Shown here piece by piece: positions 24,289 to 34,088 of a stretch of DNA of 64,000 nucleotides. Each line of letters opens with the position of its first letter. Position 1 is the stretch's first letter. The notes under the pieces were generated by a model. It ran no database searches, was not told where the DNA came from, and saw only the letters and a list, made by a program, of their open reading frames with translations. Source of the stretch: Paenibacillus massiliensis subsp. panacisoli DSM 21345 (lineage in GTDB: Bacteria > Bacillota > Bacilli > Paenibacillales > Paenibacillaceae); the NCBI RefSeq assembly GCF_000426545.1, contig NZ_AUFO01000001.1, forward strand, positions 310,001 to 374,000, given 5' to 3'. Position numbers and translations under genes: made by a program.

Positions 24289-24367
24289 ATTTAAGTGTAA
24301 ATATTCAATTGCAGGCACATTCAACAGTTCGAATGGAACCAATTAACGGTGGTCCTAACCCTGTACG

Positions 24368-24394
24368 AGAAAAAGAGCAGCCCTCGGCTGCTCT
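24368..24394 (-). terminator. Terminator of speA
   Basis: AGAGCAGCC pairs with GGCTGCTCT around a 3-base loop, with a T-run on the minus strand. Confidence 0.8.
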
Positions 24395-24438
24395 AATCTT
24401 TGGTGCTATGTCTTGCTTGCAGAATGATCATCTTACCG

Positions 24439-25914
24439 TTAGAAAATCGGATCAGCCTCGACAATGACCTTGACCTGATTGATGTAGCGGTCCTCGGGAC
24501 CCTTCACAGGGAGGCCAACCTCAACGTGGTCGACGATATAGTCGATATTCTCCTGAGTAATGACTTCACCTGGAAGCAGAATTGGAATACCAGGAGGGTA
24601 CACATAAATGAATTCAGCAATGATTCGGCCAGCCGATTCCTTGAATGGAATCACCTCAGTATCTGCATAAAAAGCATCACGCGGAATGAGGGATAGTTGT
24701 GGGATTTCCGGAATCTTCACAATCATTTCATTGACTTGGCCATCTGGATAGAATTTATCAGACAGCGCCTGCAGTGCCTCCAGCAATATATTTATAGAAT
24801 CCTGTGTATCACCAGGTGTAACCAGGCACAGAATGTTATACATATCGCTGAGCTCAACCTCGATATTGTAGTGCTCACGCAGCCAGTTCTCCGTCTCATA
24901 GCCAGTTACGCCAAGGTGACGTACGTGGATGGTGACCTTGGTCGGGTCATGATCATATGCTGCCTCCGAGCCTAGAATATCGTTGCCGAAACAGTAGAGG
25001 CCAGGAATTTCGTTGATAGCCCGTCTAGCCTGCTCTGCAAGCTCAATGGTCTGCTGCGCCATCTCAAAGCCGTTCAATGCGAGATTACGACGCGAGGTGT
25101 CCAGAGATGCCAGCAGGATGTATGAAGTAGATGTCGTTGTCAGCATACTGATAATGGTCTGTACCCGGTAAGGATTGATATAGCCGTTCTTGGTATTCAG
25201 ATTCAGTACAGAGCTCTGTGTCATGGAGCCGCCTAGCTTGTGCACGCTTGTAGCTGCCATATCCGCACCGGCCTGCATGGCCGACATTGGAAGCTCGGGA
25301 TGGAAATGAATAAGCACTCCGTGTGCCTCGTCCACTAGTACGGGAACGTCATAGCTGTGGGCCAGATCGACGATCTCCTTCAGGTTGGCACATACGCCAA
25401 AGTAGGTTGGATTGATGACCAATACACCTTTGGCATCTGGGTGGCGCTCGAGAGCGCGGCGGACCGAGCTTGTCGTAATGCCGTGGTCGATACCGAGATT
25501 CTCGTCTTGTGCAGGAGACACAAAGATTGGCTTGGCACCCGAGAAAATAACCGCAGACATTACTGATTTGTGCACATTACGCGGAACAATAATCTTGTCA
25601 CCCGGTGAGCACACGGACAGAATCATCGTCATGATCGCTCCGCTTGTCCCTTGGACGCTAAAGAAAGTATGGTCGGCTCCGAACGCATCGGCTGCAAGCT
25701 TTTGGGCCTGCTCAATAACCCCGGTTGGCTGATGGAGGTCATCAAGCGGGGCAATGTTAATCAAATCTATGGAAAGAGCATTATCTCCAATAAACTCTCG
25801 AAATTCCGGGTCGGTGCCTAGTCCCTTCTTATGACCTGGAATGTGAAATTGTACCGGATTACGCTCCGCATGTTGTTTTAGAGCCGAGAAAAGCGGGGTC
25901 TGGCGATGATCCAT
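24439..25914 (-). CDS. speA: Arginine decarboxylase (Orn/Lys/Arg decarboxylase family)
   Basis: A 491-residue PLP enzyme that would convert arginine to agmatine for polyamine synthesis. I use the ATG at 25914 because AAAGGTT is only two bases from the alternative GTG. The fold-type I core is clear: FHIPGHKKG near the N-terminus, DEAHG with the PLP-binding Asp, and S-V-H-K-L-G-G with the PLP lysine (K226 from this start). Length matches B. subtilis SpeA. In B. subtilis yktB lies close to speA, and a yktB homologue is found here at 27557, which supports arginine over lysine as substrate. Lysine decarboxylase of the short type remains possible. Confidence 0.8.
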   Translation of the reverse strand: MDHRQTPLFSALKQHAERNPVQFHIPGHKKGLGTDPEFREFIGDNALSIDLINIAPLDDLHQPTGVIEQAQKLAADAFGADHTFFSVQGTSGAIMTMILSVCSPGDKIIVPRNVHKSVMSAVIFSGAKPIFVSPAQDENLGIDHGITTSSVRRALERHPDAKGVLVINPTYFGVCANLKEIVDLAHSYDVPVLVDEAHGVLIHFHPELPMSAMQAGADMAATSVHKLGGSMTQSSVLNLNTKNGYINPYRVQTIISMLTTTSTSYILLASLDTSRRNLALNGFEMAQQTIELAEQARRAINEIPGLYCFGNDILGSEAAYDHDPTKVTIHVRHLGVTGYETENWLREHYNIEVELSDMYNILCLVTPGDTQDSINILLEALQALSDKFYPDGQVNEMIVKIPEIPQLSLIPRDAFYADTEVIPFKESAGRIIAEFIYVYPPGIPILLPGEVITQENIDYIVDHVEVGLPVKGPEDRYINQVKVIVEADPIF

Positions 25915-26103
25915 TAGTGCTGTCACAACCTTTCTTGTTGACGCTGCCGACAGTCTGCCGGCTTCGCGTGTGAGTTATAGTTTTGAAATGATAAGGTGCT
26001 TCCTGATACAATACCTAATTATTAAACAAAATTGAGTATAGCAAAATGAGAACGGAATGCAAGCAAACAATTGTGAAATTAAACTGCTTAGGATGTGAAG
26101 TGG

Positions 26104-27366
26104 ATGAGTGCTGTGCATACGGCAAATGCCAGAAGGCTCTGGTCTCCATTTTTTGTGTCTTTGTGGATACTGGTATTTCTGGTCGAATTTCTGAAAGGGT
26201 CCTTGCTGGTATCGATCCTTCCTATATATATGGGAGACTCCCTGGGGCTATCTGCAGGTGTCATTGGCATCGCCTTCTCGCTTCAGTACTTGGGTGACAA
26301 TCTGTTCCGGGCCCCTGCAGGCTGGATTGCAGAGCGTATCGGCTACAGAGGCACGATGATCGCGGCCTTTATTGTGACCTTGCTGTCGGTCCTGATGCTG
26401 GCCTTCTTCACCTCACCACTCATGCTGGTGCTGGCCTGCTTGTTGCTGGGCATGGGAACCTCTCCGCTGTGGCCCTGTGCGATGACGGGTACGACTGAAA
26501 TATCTGGGCCGACCAATAGCAACGGGCGTGCGATGGGTACGCTTGAGATCGCTCTCCTGAGCGGCACAGGCCTTGGCCCCATCATTATGAACTATATTGC
26601 CTCTCATTCAGGCCACGAATACGGAGTCGTGTTCATGGTATTGACTGGAAGCGTCATTCTAGCCTTGCTGGTCTCCATGCTGCTGCCTGGCAGGAAGCCT
26701 GTATTGACAGTATCAGATTCGGATGGCGGTGGGCGAGTGGATCAGCTCATGGACAGTATTAGAGAAACGCTGGATTTCGTTCGGCATCATCTCCACGTGA
26801 ATCGGTTGATCTATCCGGCGCTGTTTCTGCAATCCTTTGTCATTGGTGTGCTGAGCCCTGTGCTGACGCTGTACGCGCGTACGGATCTCGGTCTATCTCC
26901 CAACATGTATAGCGTGCTGCTCGTAGCTGGTGGGGCGGTAACAGCCATCACACTTATTCCGTGTGGGCGGCTAGTGGATCGTTTTGGCCCGAGGGTGTTT
27001 TTGCATATTGGATTCATGCTGGCAGGTCTTACTCTACTGGTGTTCTTTCAGGTTAGAGCTCTTCCGCATATTTTTATTGCGGTCGGCGTTATCGGGTTCA
27101 GCTACGCACTCATTCTGCCAGCCTGGAATGCTTTCATTGCCAGCTTGATTCCCAAGAGCGAGCGTGGCACGATCTGGGGCTTCTTTTTGACGTTACAGGG
27201 TTCTGGTCTGGTCGTAGGTCCCATCATTTCTGGTCTGATGTGGGATCGGGCAGGCCATGCCTCACCGTTTCTGCTCGCAGGTGCAGGGATGCTGCTCTTG
27301 TTCTGCTGTCATTTCGCATTAGCCCGAAATCCTCTTCGCAAGCGACGGCGCAGTGATCCATCCTAG
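26104..27366 (+). CDS. MFS transporter
   Basis: A protein of about 420 residues with twelve predicted membrane segments. The ATG at 26104 has TTAGGA about ten bases upstream; a GTG three codons earlier is also open. Features of the major facilitator superfamily are seen: the loop 2-3 motif 'GWIAERIGYRGT', a second copy 'GRLVDRFGPRVF' after segment 8, and a central loop near residue 200. The pattern resembles drug/H+ antiporters of the YfkF or multidrug type, but the substrate is unknown. It is divergent from speA. An inverted repeat follows. Confidence 0.85.
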   Translation: MSAVHTANARRLWSPFFVSLWILVFLVEFLKGSLLVSILPIYMGDSLGLSAGVIGIAFSLQYLGDNLFRAPAGWIAERIGYRGTMIAAFIVTLLSVLMLAFFTSPLMLVLACLLLGMGTSPLWPCAMTGTTEISGPTNSNGRAMGTLEIALLSGTGLGPIIMNYIASHSGHEYGVVFMVLTGSVILALLVSMLLPGRKPVLTVSDSDGGGRVDQLMDSIRETLDFVRHHLHVNRLIYPALFLQSFVIGVLSPVLTLYARTDLGLSPNMYSVLLVAGGAVTAITLIPCGRLVDRFGPRVFLHIGFMLAGLTLLVFFQVRALPHIFIAVGVIGFSYALILPAWNAFIASLIPKSERGTIWGFFLTLQGSGLVVGPIISGLMWDRAGHASPFLLAGAGMLLLFCCHFALARNPLRKRRRSDPS

Positions 27367-27407
27367 ACCGTTCTCAACCTCATGACGATCTTCATGGAAG
27401 TCTCATT

Positions 27408-27456
27408 ACGAACAGCCCCTGAGTCGCTAGAGCGCGATTTCAGGGGCTGTATTCGT
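27408..27456. terminator. Long inverted repeat between MFS gene and yktB
   Basis: ACGAACAGCCCCTGA pairs imperfectly with TCAGGGGCTGTATTCGT around an 18-base loop. The T-runs are short; it may end both convergent genes. Confidence 0.45.
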
Positions 27457-27556
27457 TGGAGCCCACAATCGGAAGCTTCATTCCATACCGAGGTGTCGAT
27501 CATGTCGATGTGCCTTTGATGCTGCATAGCTGTAGCTATAGGAGCTCTTGTATTTA

Positions 27557-28207
27557 TCAGCGTATGGCTAGGTCATCTTCCGAAGTGAATGCCATCTTGT
27601 AAAGGGGCAGCAGCTGCTTGAAGGTGGACTGAATGAGATACAATAGTCCTTGGCTATCACTTAGGCGTGCATCATCCCGCTCTAGACGAATGCCGCAGAC
27701 GATCTCGGATTTTTTGACTCGGCTCAGCTTATCGGCGATTTCGAGCAGCGTCTCTGGTCCTGTGTCTGATTGAGGAGTTCCCTCAGGAGACATGTGGTTC
27801 ATGGACCAGTAATAATGCCCCGGAACGATATCAGGAATGTCACCGATGTGAGACTTCAATTGCTCACCGAACACTACTTTGTTGGGACTTTCATAGATAA
27901 TGGCAAAGACAATGAAGACATGAGTAGAGAACATACCTACTTCAAAATGCGGATAGGCCTTGTAGCCGCGCTTATTTGCTGCCCAGGCAACCCAGGTATC
28001 CTTCGGCGGATTCACCGTACGACGTGCGTGCTTGGCGACGTGCGGATACATCTGCTCGCCAGTCAGCTCGGTCATGTAGGGAGTCAATTCCTGACCAAGT
28101 AGCTCAAGCTTAGGTCTGACCTGCTCGATGAGTACTTCCATTCTGGCTTCAAGCCCGGGAATTTCAAATACATCAAAATCCTTCTCTTCAAATCCACGAA
28201 ATGTCAT
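27557..28207 (-). CDS. yktB: DUF1054 family protein
   Basis: A 216-residue protein. I place the start at the ATG at 28207, which has a perfect AGGAGGT; the frame is open upstream but without a site. The sequence follows DUF1054 (B. subtilis YktB): 'FEEKDFDVFEIPGLEARM', 'YPHVAKHARRTVNPPKDTW', 'PHFEVGMF', 'YYWSMNHMSP'. The structure of the family is known but its function is not. It lies near speA as in B. subtilis. Confidence 0.88.
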   Translation of the reverse strand: MTFRGFEEKDFDVFEIPGLEARMEVLIEQVRPKLELLGQELTPYMTELTGEQMYPHVAKHARRTVNPPKDTWVAWAANKRGYKAYPHFEVGMFSTHVFIVFAIIYESPNKVVFGEQLKSHIGDIPDIVPGHYYWSMNHMSPEGTPQSDTGPETLLEIADKLSRVKKSEIVCGIRLERDDARLSDSQGLLYLIQSTFKQLLPLYKMAFTSEDDLAIR

Positions 28208-28580
28208 CCTGTACCTCCTGTATATTCCTGTCACATCAAGCAATCGCGTGATGATCATTCAGTGTCTGTTCAGTGTTTTGGTAGCAGCTCATAACGATAA
28301 GTATAGCATATGCGATAGTTTTTATTGACGCTCCGTGCCTGAAGATATGATGAAGTTCAAGGCTCAGCGCTGGAGCTATCTTCATGAATCATTGGAATTC
28401 AGAACAGAGGCAGCTTAGTCATAGAATATATAGCCATATGAGCAGCAAGCTGCTGAAATTTAGTCAAATAACCAAGTACCCTTACATATGATGAAGTATA
28501 AAATAGAGCAAGGATACGATCAGACTGAGCAGCCATTGCGCAGCCGAGGCTGATCCGAACCTTAAGAAGGAGGGATTGCC
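28208..28580. other. Intergenic region with a short direct repeat
   Basis: These 373 bases carry no gene. A 12-base direct repeat ATATGATGAAGT occurs at 28345-28356 and 28486-28497, and a small hairpin AGCAGC-AA-GCTGCT near 28440. The second repeat runs into a TATAAA that could be a -10 for the gene at 28581. Confidence 0.4.
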
Positions 28581-29180
28581 GTGAATAAGGGCTGCGAAGT
28601 GGAATACTGCAATTTGGAGCTCCGGTTTAGCCGCCGGCACATCCACAATTTAATCAAGGACCTTATTCAGGAGGGGTACTCCCTGTACTGGAGCGAGGAC
28701 GAATCCTATCTCGTGCTCTCGGTCAGAACAGGACGCAAGCTCGTCAAGCTCCGTTTCCAACAGCTTCGGACAGGCGATTATAAGCTGGCGGGGGATTACA
28801 TGATTCGGGATACAAAATTGGCAGAATGGCTGGAAAAGCTGATCGAGGTGACACGCGGACATGCTGTCGTCAAACGATTCAAGGATCATCATATTCTGGT
28901 GGAGAACATTCTGTTCGGAGAAGTGATTCGTCTCGTTGAGGTCACAGGCTTCAAGCAGCGCATTCTGTTCCAGAAGGGACCCGTTCTGTCTGCCGAGGAA
29001 ATGGAGGAAATGTTCAACTCGTACGAGGGAGAAGAGCGGCTGCAGCTACTGACGATGGAAATTGACGATCATCTGGAACGATTGTCGGTTGCGCTTCGGG
29101 AAGGCGATGATCTCAAGGCAGAACGATGCCGCACGGAGCTGGTTCCGTTAGCCAGACAGCTTATGATGCTGGAAGGATGA
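28581..29180 (+). CDS. Conserved hypothetical protein
   Basis: A 199-residue protein starting at GTG with AAGAAGGAGGG upstream. It has an alpha/beta N-terminal part ('LYWSEDESYLVLSVRTGRK'), a central region with 'GDYMIRDTKLAEWLEKLIE', and a C-terminal coiled, acidic helix. Two Cys occur in the first eleven residues. I do not recognise a family. It stands alone with its own terminator, is well spaced and has normal codon use, so it is likely a core gene of the genus. Confidence 0.65.
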   Translation: MNKGCEVEYCNLELRFSRRHIHNLIKDLIQEGYSLYWSEDESYLVLSVRTGRKLVKLRFQQLRTGDYKLAGDYMIRDTKLAEWLEKLIEVTRGHAVVKRFKDHHILVENILFGEVIRLVEVTGFKQRILFQKGPVLSAEEMEEMFNSYEGEERLQLLTMEIDDHLERLSVALREGDDLKAERCRTELVPLARQLMMLEG

Positions 29181-29231
29181 GCAAGGAACGCTTTAGCAGG
29201 TAAAGGCACACGCACATGAACTCAACTGGAG

Positions 29232-29261
29232 AGCTGTCGGGATGACCGACAGCTATTCTTT
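29232..29261 (+). terminator. Terminator of the hypothetical gene
   Basis: AGCTGTCGG pairs perfectly with CCGACAGCT around GATGA, then ATTCTTTT. Confidence 0.8.
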
Positions 29262-29512
29262 TGCTTGGGGAGGGATCAGTTCTAGTAAGCTCTAAGAATA
29301 AGCGCTGGTTAGCGTAAGCGCGCATAAGTAGTCTTTGAAAATACAAAATACGACTGAGTCTGGTCTCGAAGGGGTACTGTAAGTTGTACAAGCAGTCCTG
29401 TAACAGGCAGGGGTTCACTTCTACACGCAAAAACGTTAAAATGTAATGTAATAGCATGCGCATATGCAAATGCTTGAATAAAAAAATATATGTGCAAAGG
29501 ATGAGAAACCAG

Positions 29513-30919
29513 ATGGCAAAACAGCAAATTGGTGTTATCGGTCTGGCCGTAATGGGCAAAAACCTGGCTCTTAACATTGAAAGCAAAGGCTTCACGGTCT
29601 CGGTATATAATCGTTCCTCCGAGAAGACACATGATCTGCTCAAGGAAGCGGAGGGCAAGAACCTGACAGGCACGTTCACTATTGAAGAATTCGTGAATTC
29701 CCTGGAATCCCCGCGCAAGATTCTGATCATGGTTCAGGCAGGCAAGGCAACAGATGCTACGATTGAACAACTTCTTCCACATCTGGACGAAGGAGATATT
29801 ATTATAGATGGCGGTAACGCCTACTTCCCTGACACCCAACGCCGCAGCGCAGAGCTGGAGGCCAAAGGCATTCGCTTCATCGGTACCGGCGTATCCGGTG
29901 GTGAAGAGGGTGCGCTGAACGGACCTTCCATCATGCCAGGCGGTCTGGAAAGTGCCTACAAGCTGGTTGAGCCGATCCTGACAGCGATCTCGGCCAAAGT
30001 GAACGGTGATCCTTGCTGTACATATATCGGTACGGATGGCGCAGGCCATTATGTGAAGATGGTTCATAACGGAATCGAGTACGGTGATATGCAATTGATC
30101 GGCGAAGCTTATCATTTGATGAAATCTGTACTTAACGTAGGTGCAGAAGAGCTGCATGAAATCTTCTCCGATTGGAATAAGGGCGAGCTGGACAGCTATC
30201 TGATTGAGATTACCGCTGATATCTTCTCCAAGTATGATCCAGAGACAGGCAAGCCTATGGTAGATGTCATTCTGGATGCTGCCGGACAGAAGGGCACTGG
30301 TAAATGGACAAGCCAAAACGCGCTGGATCTCGGCGTGCCACTGTCCATGATTACAGAGTCCGTGTTCTCTCGCTTCCTGTCAGCTATGAAGGAAGAGCGC
30401 GTGGCGGCAAGCAAGGTACTGAGCGGACCTACCGCACCAGCGTTCACCGGAGATAAGAAGGAGTTCATTGAGAATGTGCGCAAGGCACTGTTCGCCAGCA
30501 AGATTGTATCCTACGCTCAAGGCTTTGCTCAAATGCGTGCAGCTTCCGATGAATACGGCTGGGATCTTAAATACGGCAAAATCGCCATGATTTTCCGTGG
30601 CGGCTGCATTATCCGTTCCCGCTTCCTGCAAAACATCATGGATGCCTATGATCAGGACCCTGCACTCAAAAACCTGTTGCTGGATCCGTTCTTCAAGAAT
30701 GTTGTAGAATCCTATCAGGACGCTTGGCGTCAAGTGATTTCTGTTGCCGTTGCTAATGGTATTCCTGTACCTGGCTTCTCCAGCGCACTTGCTTACTATG
30801 ACAGCTACCGTACAGAGCGTCTGCCTGCGAACCTGCTTCAGGCACAACGTGATTATTTCGGAGCCCATACCTTCAAGCGTGTGGACAAGGAAGGCGTATT
30901 CCATCATCAATGGTTCTAA
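29513..30919 (+). CDS. gndA: 6-phosphogluconate dehydrogenase, decarboxylating
   Basis: A 468-residue enzyme of the oxidative pentose phosphate pathway: 6-phosphogluconate plus NADP+ gives ribulose 5-phosphate, CO2 and NADPH. I start at the ATG at 29513 (AAAGGA upstream), which gives [21 protein letters not shown] with its nucleotide-binding loop G-L-A-V-M-G. The frame is open 19 codons upstream without a site. Family motifs follow: '[21 protein letters not shown]', [12 protein letters not shown] with catalytic Lys, and the helical C-terminal domain '[14 protein letters not shown]'. Length is standard for the bacterial dimeric enzyme. Confidence 0.97.
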   Translation: MAKQQIGVIGLAVMGKNLALNIESKGFTVSVYNRSSEKTHDLLKEAEGKNLTGTFTIEEFVNSLESPRKILIMVQAGKATDATIEQLLPHLDEGDIIIDGGNAYFPDTQRRSAELEAKGIRFIGTGVSGGEEGALNGPSIMPGGLESAYKLVEPILTAISAKVNGDPCCTYIGTDGAGHYVKMVHNGIEYGDMQLIGEAYHLMKSVLNVGAEELHEIFSDWNKGELDSYLIEITADIFSKYDPETGKPMVDVILDAAGQKGTGKWTSQNALDLGVPLSMITESVFSRFLSAMKEERVAASKVLSGPTAPAFTGDKKEFIENVRKALFASKIVSYAQGFAQMRAASDEYGWDLKYGKIAMIFRGGCIIRSRFLQNIMDAYDQDPALKNLLLDPFFKNVVESYQDAWRQVISVAVANGIPVPGFSSALAYYDSYRTERLPANLLQAQRDYFGAHTFKRVDKEGVFHHQWF

Positions 30920-30995
30920 TACGGCTGCTTTACAGCTATGATAGCTGTAGTGTGCCAGGGGCGAATAGCTCCCGACTTCTGACTTACTAAAACTA

Positions 30996-31026
30996 GGCCC
31001 TGCTGCTTTTTTGGCGGCAGGGTTTT
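30996..31026 (+). terminator. Terminator of gndA
   Basis: CCCTGCTGC pairs with GCGGCAGGG (one G-U pair), followed by five T. Confidence 0.8.
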
Positions 31027-31109
31027 TCATGGTATCCTGTCGGTGGATTGTCTAATCTTTCGGGCCTGTGGTATGATATGAAAAGTTTAGAGCCAAAAGA
31101 GGTGTCACA

Positions 31110-31628
31110 GTGAGTCATAAAGAGCAATTTTCGAATATTATTCTAGTCGGGCTGTCCGGCACCGGGAAATCCACGGTATCTGAATTGCTGGCTCAGAGGC
31201 TGAATTACAGGCTGGTCGACATTGATGCTGAGATCGTGCGTACCGAGCAGCGACCGATCGTGGACATCTTCGCCGACGAGGGTGAGGCTTACTTCAGACA
31301 GGCCGAGTGCGATTGCTTGTGCCGGGTCGTGAAGAACCAGCATCAGATTATCGCTACAGGGGCGGGAGCCGTACTCCGTCCAGACAACTGTGAGGCTATG
31401 CTTGCAGGAGGGTTGGTAGTGGCCTTGACCGCATCGTTGGAGTCGATTGTCGCACGGATTCAAGGAAACACAGAGCGACCTTTACTAGCTGGTAATGTTG
31501 AGGAGAAGGTTAGACGGATGATGGAAGAGCGCAAGGATGCTTATCGATTCGCTCATGTCACGATCGACACAGAAGGGCGTAGCGCTGCTGAAGTAGCTTC
31601 TGACATTTTAACACAGTACCGCGTCTAA
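31110..31628 (+). CDS. aroK: Shikimate kinase
   Basis: A 172-residue kinase that phosphorylates shikimate at the 3-hydroxyl with ATP, the step before EPSP synthase in chorismate synthesis. It starts at GTG with AAGAGGTG upstream. The Walker A loop GLSGTGKST is near residue 15; D-I-D at about 33-35 binds Mg and shikimate; 'EAYFRQAE' and 'ATGAGAVLRPDN' carry the shikimate-binding Arg and Gly residues; the lid Arg is in 'NTERPLL'. The aroA gene follows 570 bases downstream after a rhodanese gene on the other strand. Confidence 0.92.
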   Translation: MSHKEQFSNIILVGLSGTGKSTVSELLAQRLNYRLVDIDAEIVRTEQRPIVDIFADEGEAYFRQAECDCLCRVVKNQHQIIATGAGAVLRPDNCEAMLAGGLVVALTASLESIVARIQGNTERPLLAGNVEEKVRRMMEERKDAYRFAHVTIDTEGRSAAEVASDILTQYRV

Positions 31629-31659
31629 GCTTTTAGGGGAGTGAGCGTATCGTCCCATG

Positions 31660-31690
31660 AAAAAGAAGGGCGGCTTAACCGCTCTTCTTT
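31660..31690. terminator. Bidirectional terminator between aroK and rhodanese gene
   Basis: AAAAAGAAG-GCGG pairs with CCGC-CTTCTTTTT, usable in both directions. Confidence 0.85.
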
Positions 31691-31719
31691 TTGTGAGACT
31701 ATAGAAGGTTGTATCGGAC

Positions 31720-32025
31720 CTATTGCTCTTGATTCCATTGCAGCATGCCGCCTACCATATTGGTACAGCCAGTATAACCATGCTGCTGCAGGTACTCACA
31801 GGCACGCTCGCTGCGGTAGCCACTGCGACAGATGATGATAATCTCACCCGTGTTCTCAATCTCCGTGATACGATCCGGAATTTGCCCAAGGGGGATATGC
31901 TTCGCTCCTTCAATCATGCCTGCTGCTACTTCCTCATCCTCGCGGACGTCGATCATTTGCAGACGCTCGCCGGCCTGGAGACGCTGGCGTAATACAGAGG
32001 GCTCGATTTCGGCAATCTGTGTCAT
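31720..32025 (-). CDS. Rhodanese-like domain protein
   Basis: A 101-residue single-domain rhodanese. The signature strand 'MIDVREDEEVAAGMIEGAKHIPLG' is followed by the active-site loop C-R-S-G-Y-R-S with the catalytic Cys (about residue 70). Such proteins carry sulfane sulfur as a Cys-persulfide in the cytoplasm. The C-terminal 'HGYTGCTNMVGGMLQWN' contains a second Cys. ATG start with GAGGTCC upstream. Confidence 0.9.
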   Translation of the reverse strand: MTQIAEIEPSVLRQRLQAGERLQMIDVREDEEVAAGMIEGAKHIPLGQIPDRITEIENTGEIIIICRSGYRSERACEYLQQHGYTGCTNMVGGMLQWNQEQ

Positions 32026-32199
32026 CGTTCGGACCTCATTTCGTTTGATTTCATGTCATTTGAGATAAATTCACGGCTATTTTTTGCTAATGGTTGTGAT
32101 ATATCTCATGGCATTTATGATATCCAAGCCATGTCTGTGCTGTCAACGGAGCACTTCATTCCACGGCTTACCAAACTATAAATAAGGGGCGCATTGTAT

Positions 32200-33492
32200 A
32201 TGGATGTTATCGTAAAACCTACTCCCTCCTTGAAGGGTCAATTCGGAGCGCTGTCCTCCAAGAACTATACGACTCGTTATTTACTCGCGGCTGCTCTTGC
32301 TGAAGGCACGAGCACGATTCATTTCCCTGCACACAGTGAGGATAGTGACGCTATGCGCCGCTGTATTGCGGACCTGGGAGCTGTACTGGAAGAGGATGAC
32401 GAGAAGATCGTCATTACAGGCTTTGGACGTAATCCCCATCCTGCGACGGAACTGAACGTAGGCAACGCAGGGGCTGTATTACGCTTTCTGATGGGGACAG
32501 CAGCGCTGCTGCCGGATGTGACCTTCGTGAACACTTACCCTGAATCGCTCGGCAAACGTCCTCATCTGGATCTGATTGAGGCCTTGGAGCAGATGGGGGT
32601 AGAGGTGGAGCATCAGGCAGGACGCTTGCCTATTCGTATTCGGGGAGGTCAGCCTAAGGGCGGTCACATCCGTGTATCCGGTTCCGTTAGCTCGCAGTAT
32701 TTAAGTGCACTCCTGTTCTTGACGCCGCTATTGGAGGAGGATAGTCACATTGAAGTGCTGCATGATCTCAAATCCAAAGTGGTCATTGGCCAGACGCTGG
32801 AGGTGCTGGAGCAGGCAGGAATCACAGTCGATGCCAGTGAGGATTACATGTCCTTCGACGTCCCTGGCCGTCAGTCCTACAAGGCTCGTGAATACACTGT
32901 GCAAGGGGATTATCCGGGCAGCGCAGCCATTTTGGCAGCAGCAGCGGTTACTCATTCTGACGTAACTGTAGAGCGGCTCATGGAGCACAGCAAGCAAGGT
33001 GAGCGTGCTATTGTTGATGTACTGCGGATGATGGAGGTTCCTTTGACGCATGAGAACGACGTGGTGCGTATTCAGGGGAATGGTAAGCTGAAGGCAGTGG
33101 AGTTCGATGGAGATGCGGCGACGGATGCTGTGCTGGCAATGGTAGCGGCGGCTGTCTTTGCCGAAGGAACCTCCCGCTTCTACAATGTAGAGAATTTGCG
33201 CTACAAGGAATGTGACCGGATTACGGACTATCTGAACGAGCTGAAGAAAGCAGGGGCACATGTAGAGGAGCGTCAGGCCGAAATTATTGTCCACGGTACC
33301 CCGGAAGGTGTTCCAGGTGGGGTGGAGATTAATGCTCATTTCGATCATCGTGTCATTATGGCTTTGACTGTGGTCGGTCTGAGAGCGGCACAACCGCTAC
33401 GAATTAAGGATGCACATCATGTGGCCAAATCCTACCCGCAATATTTTGATCATTTGCGTGCGCTTGGAGCCGATGTTGAGTGGGTACAATAA
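32200..33492 (+). CDS. aroA: 3-phosphoshikimate 1-carboxyvinyltransferase (EPSP synthase)
   Basis: A 430-residue enzyme that joins phosphoenolpyruvate to shikimate 3-phosphate. The ATG at 32200 has AAGGGG ten bases upstream; a TTG two codons earlier is too close. Two repeated inside-out barrel domains are seen: 'SLKGQFGALSSKNYTTRYLLAAAL', 'VGNAGAVLRFLMG', 'SGSVSSQYLSALL', 'GDYPGSAAILAAAAV', the catalytic D-A-A-T-D-A and 'RYKECDRI', and the late 'AHFDHRVIMAL'. The PEP-site loop reads G-N-A-G-A-V-L-R-F instead of the G-N-A-G-T-A-x-R-P of enteric enzymes. The gene is alone here, not in a tyrA-type operon. Confidence 0.93.
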   Translation: MDVIVKPTPSLKGQFGALSSKNYTTRYLLAAALAEGTSTIHFPAHSEDSDAMRRCIADLGAVLEEDDEKIVITGFGRNPHPATELNVGNAGAVLRFLMGTAALLPDVTFVNTYPESLGKRPHLDLIEALEQMGVEVEHQAGRLPIRIRGGQPKGGHIRVSGSVSSQYLSALLFLTPLLEEDSHIEVLHDLKSKVVIGQTLEVLEQAGITVDASEDYMSFDVPGRQSYKAREYTVQGDYPGSAAILAAAAVTHSDVTVERLMEHSKQGERAIVDVLRMMEVPLTHENDVVRIQGNGKLKAVEFDGDAATDAVLAMVAAAVFAEGTSRFYNVENLRYKECDRITDYLNELKKAGAHVEERQAEIIVHGTPEGVPGGVEINAHFDHRVIMALTVVGLRAAQPLRIKDAHHVAKSYPQYFDHLRALGADVEWVQ

Positions 33493-33613
33493 TTCGGGCA
33501 CAATAATTCATAGTGACAAGTCTTTCCTTGTGAGATAATAGAGAGGATGTAACAGGCACGGGGCGTCAAGCGATAGCTAGAGTCCCAGCGCCAAGCTATG
33601 GAGGTGATGAAGG

Positions 33614-34045
33614 ATGACATATGCAAATCCTGATCGTGATACCATTCGCCAGATTCTTGAGCAAGTAGGTAATATTGCTGTAGTCGGCTTGTCGGACAAG
33701 ACGGACCGTACATCTTATATGGTGGCTGCGGCCATGCAGAGCAGAGGCTACCGGATCATCCCGGTGAACCCCACTGCGGCAGGGCAGACTATTCTCGGGG
33801 AGACCTGCTATGCATCATTGAAAGAGGTCCCAGAACCCATTGATATGGTGAATGTCTTCCGCCGTAGTGAATTCTGCGCGGATGTCGCTCGTGAAGCCGT
33901 AGAGGTGAAGGCTTCTACATTATGGCTTCAACAGGGAATCATAAGTGAAGAGGCAGCAGAGATTGCAACGAGCCATGGAATGCAGGTCATTATGGACCGT
34001 TGTATTAAAGTCGAGGAGGCTATCACCCGCCCGAATCGGCCATAG
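33614..34045 (+). CDS. CoA-binding domain protein (YccU family)
   Basis: A 143-residue protein, ATG start behind GGAGGTGATGAAGG. The sequence is a single Rossmann-type CoA-binding domain: 'NIAVVGLSDKTDRTSYMVAAAMQSRGYRIIPVNP' start in which the loop G-L-S-D-K follows the first strand, 'LGETCYASLKEVPEPIDMVNVFRRSE' and 'LWLQQGI'. It resembles succinyl-CoA synthetase alpha N-domains, but alone it has no known reaction. A terminator follows. Confidence 0.88.
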   Translation: MTYANPDRDTIRQILEQVGNIAVVGLSDKTDRTSYMVAAAMQSRGYRIIPVNPTAAGQTILGETCYASLKEVPEPIDMVNVFRRSEFCADVAREAVEVKASTLWLQQGIISEEAAEIATSHGMQVIMDRCIKVEEAITRPNRP

Positions 34046-34088
34046 ACCCTTGCTTCTTAGATGAAGGTGTTACCTTGGGTGTCAGCTT

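Noticed and set aside
29309..30316. Long open frame on the minus strand over the 6-phosphogluconate dehydrogenase gene
   Set aside because: The plus-strand gene is a clear full-length enzyme; the opposite frame shows no domain.
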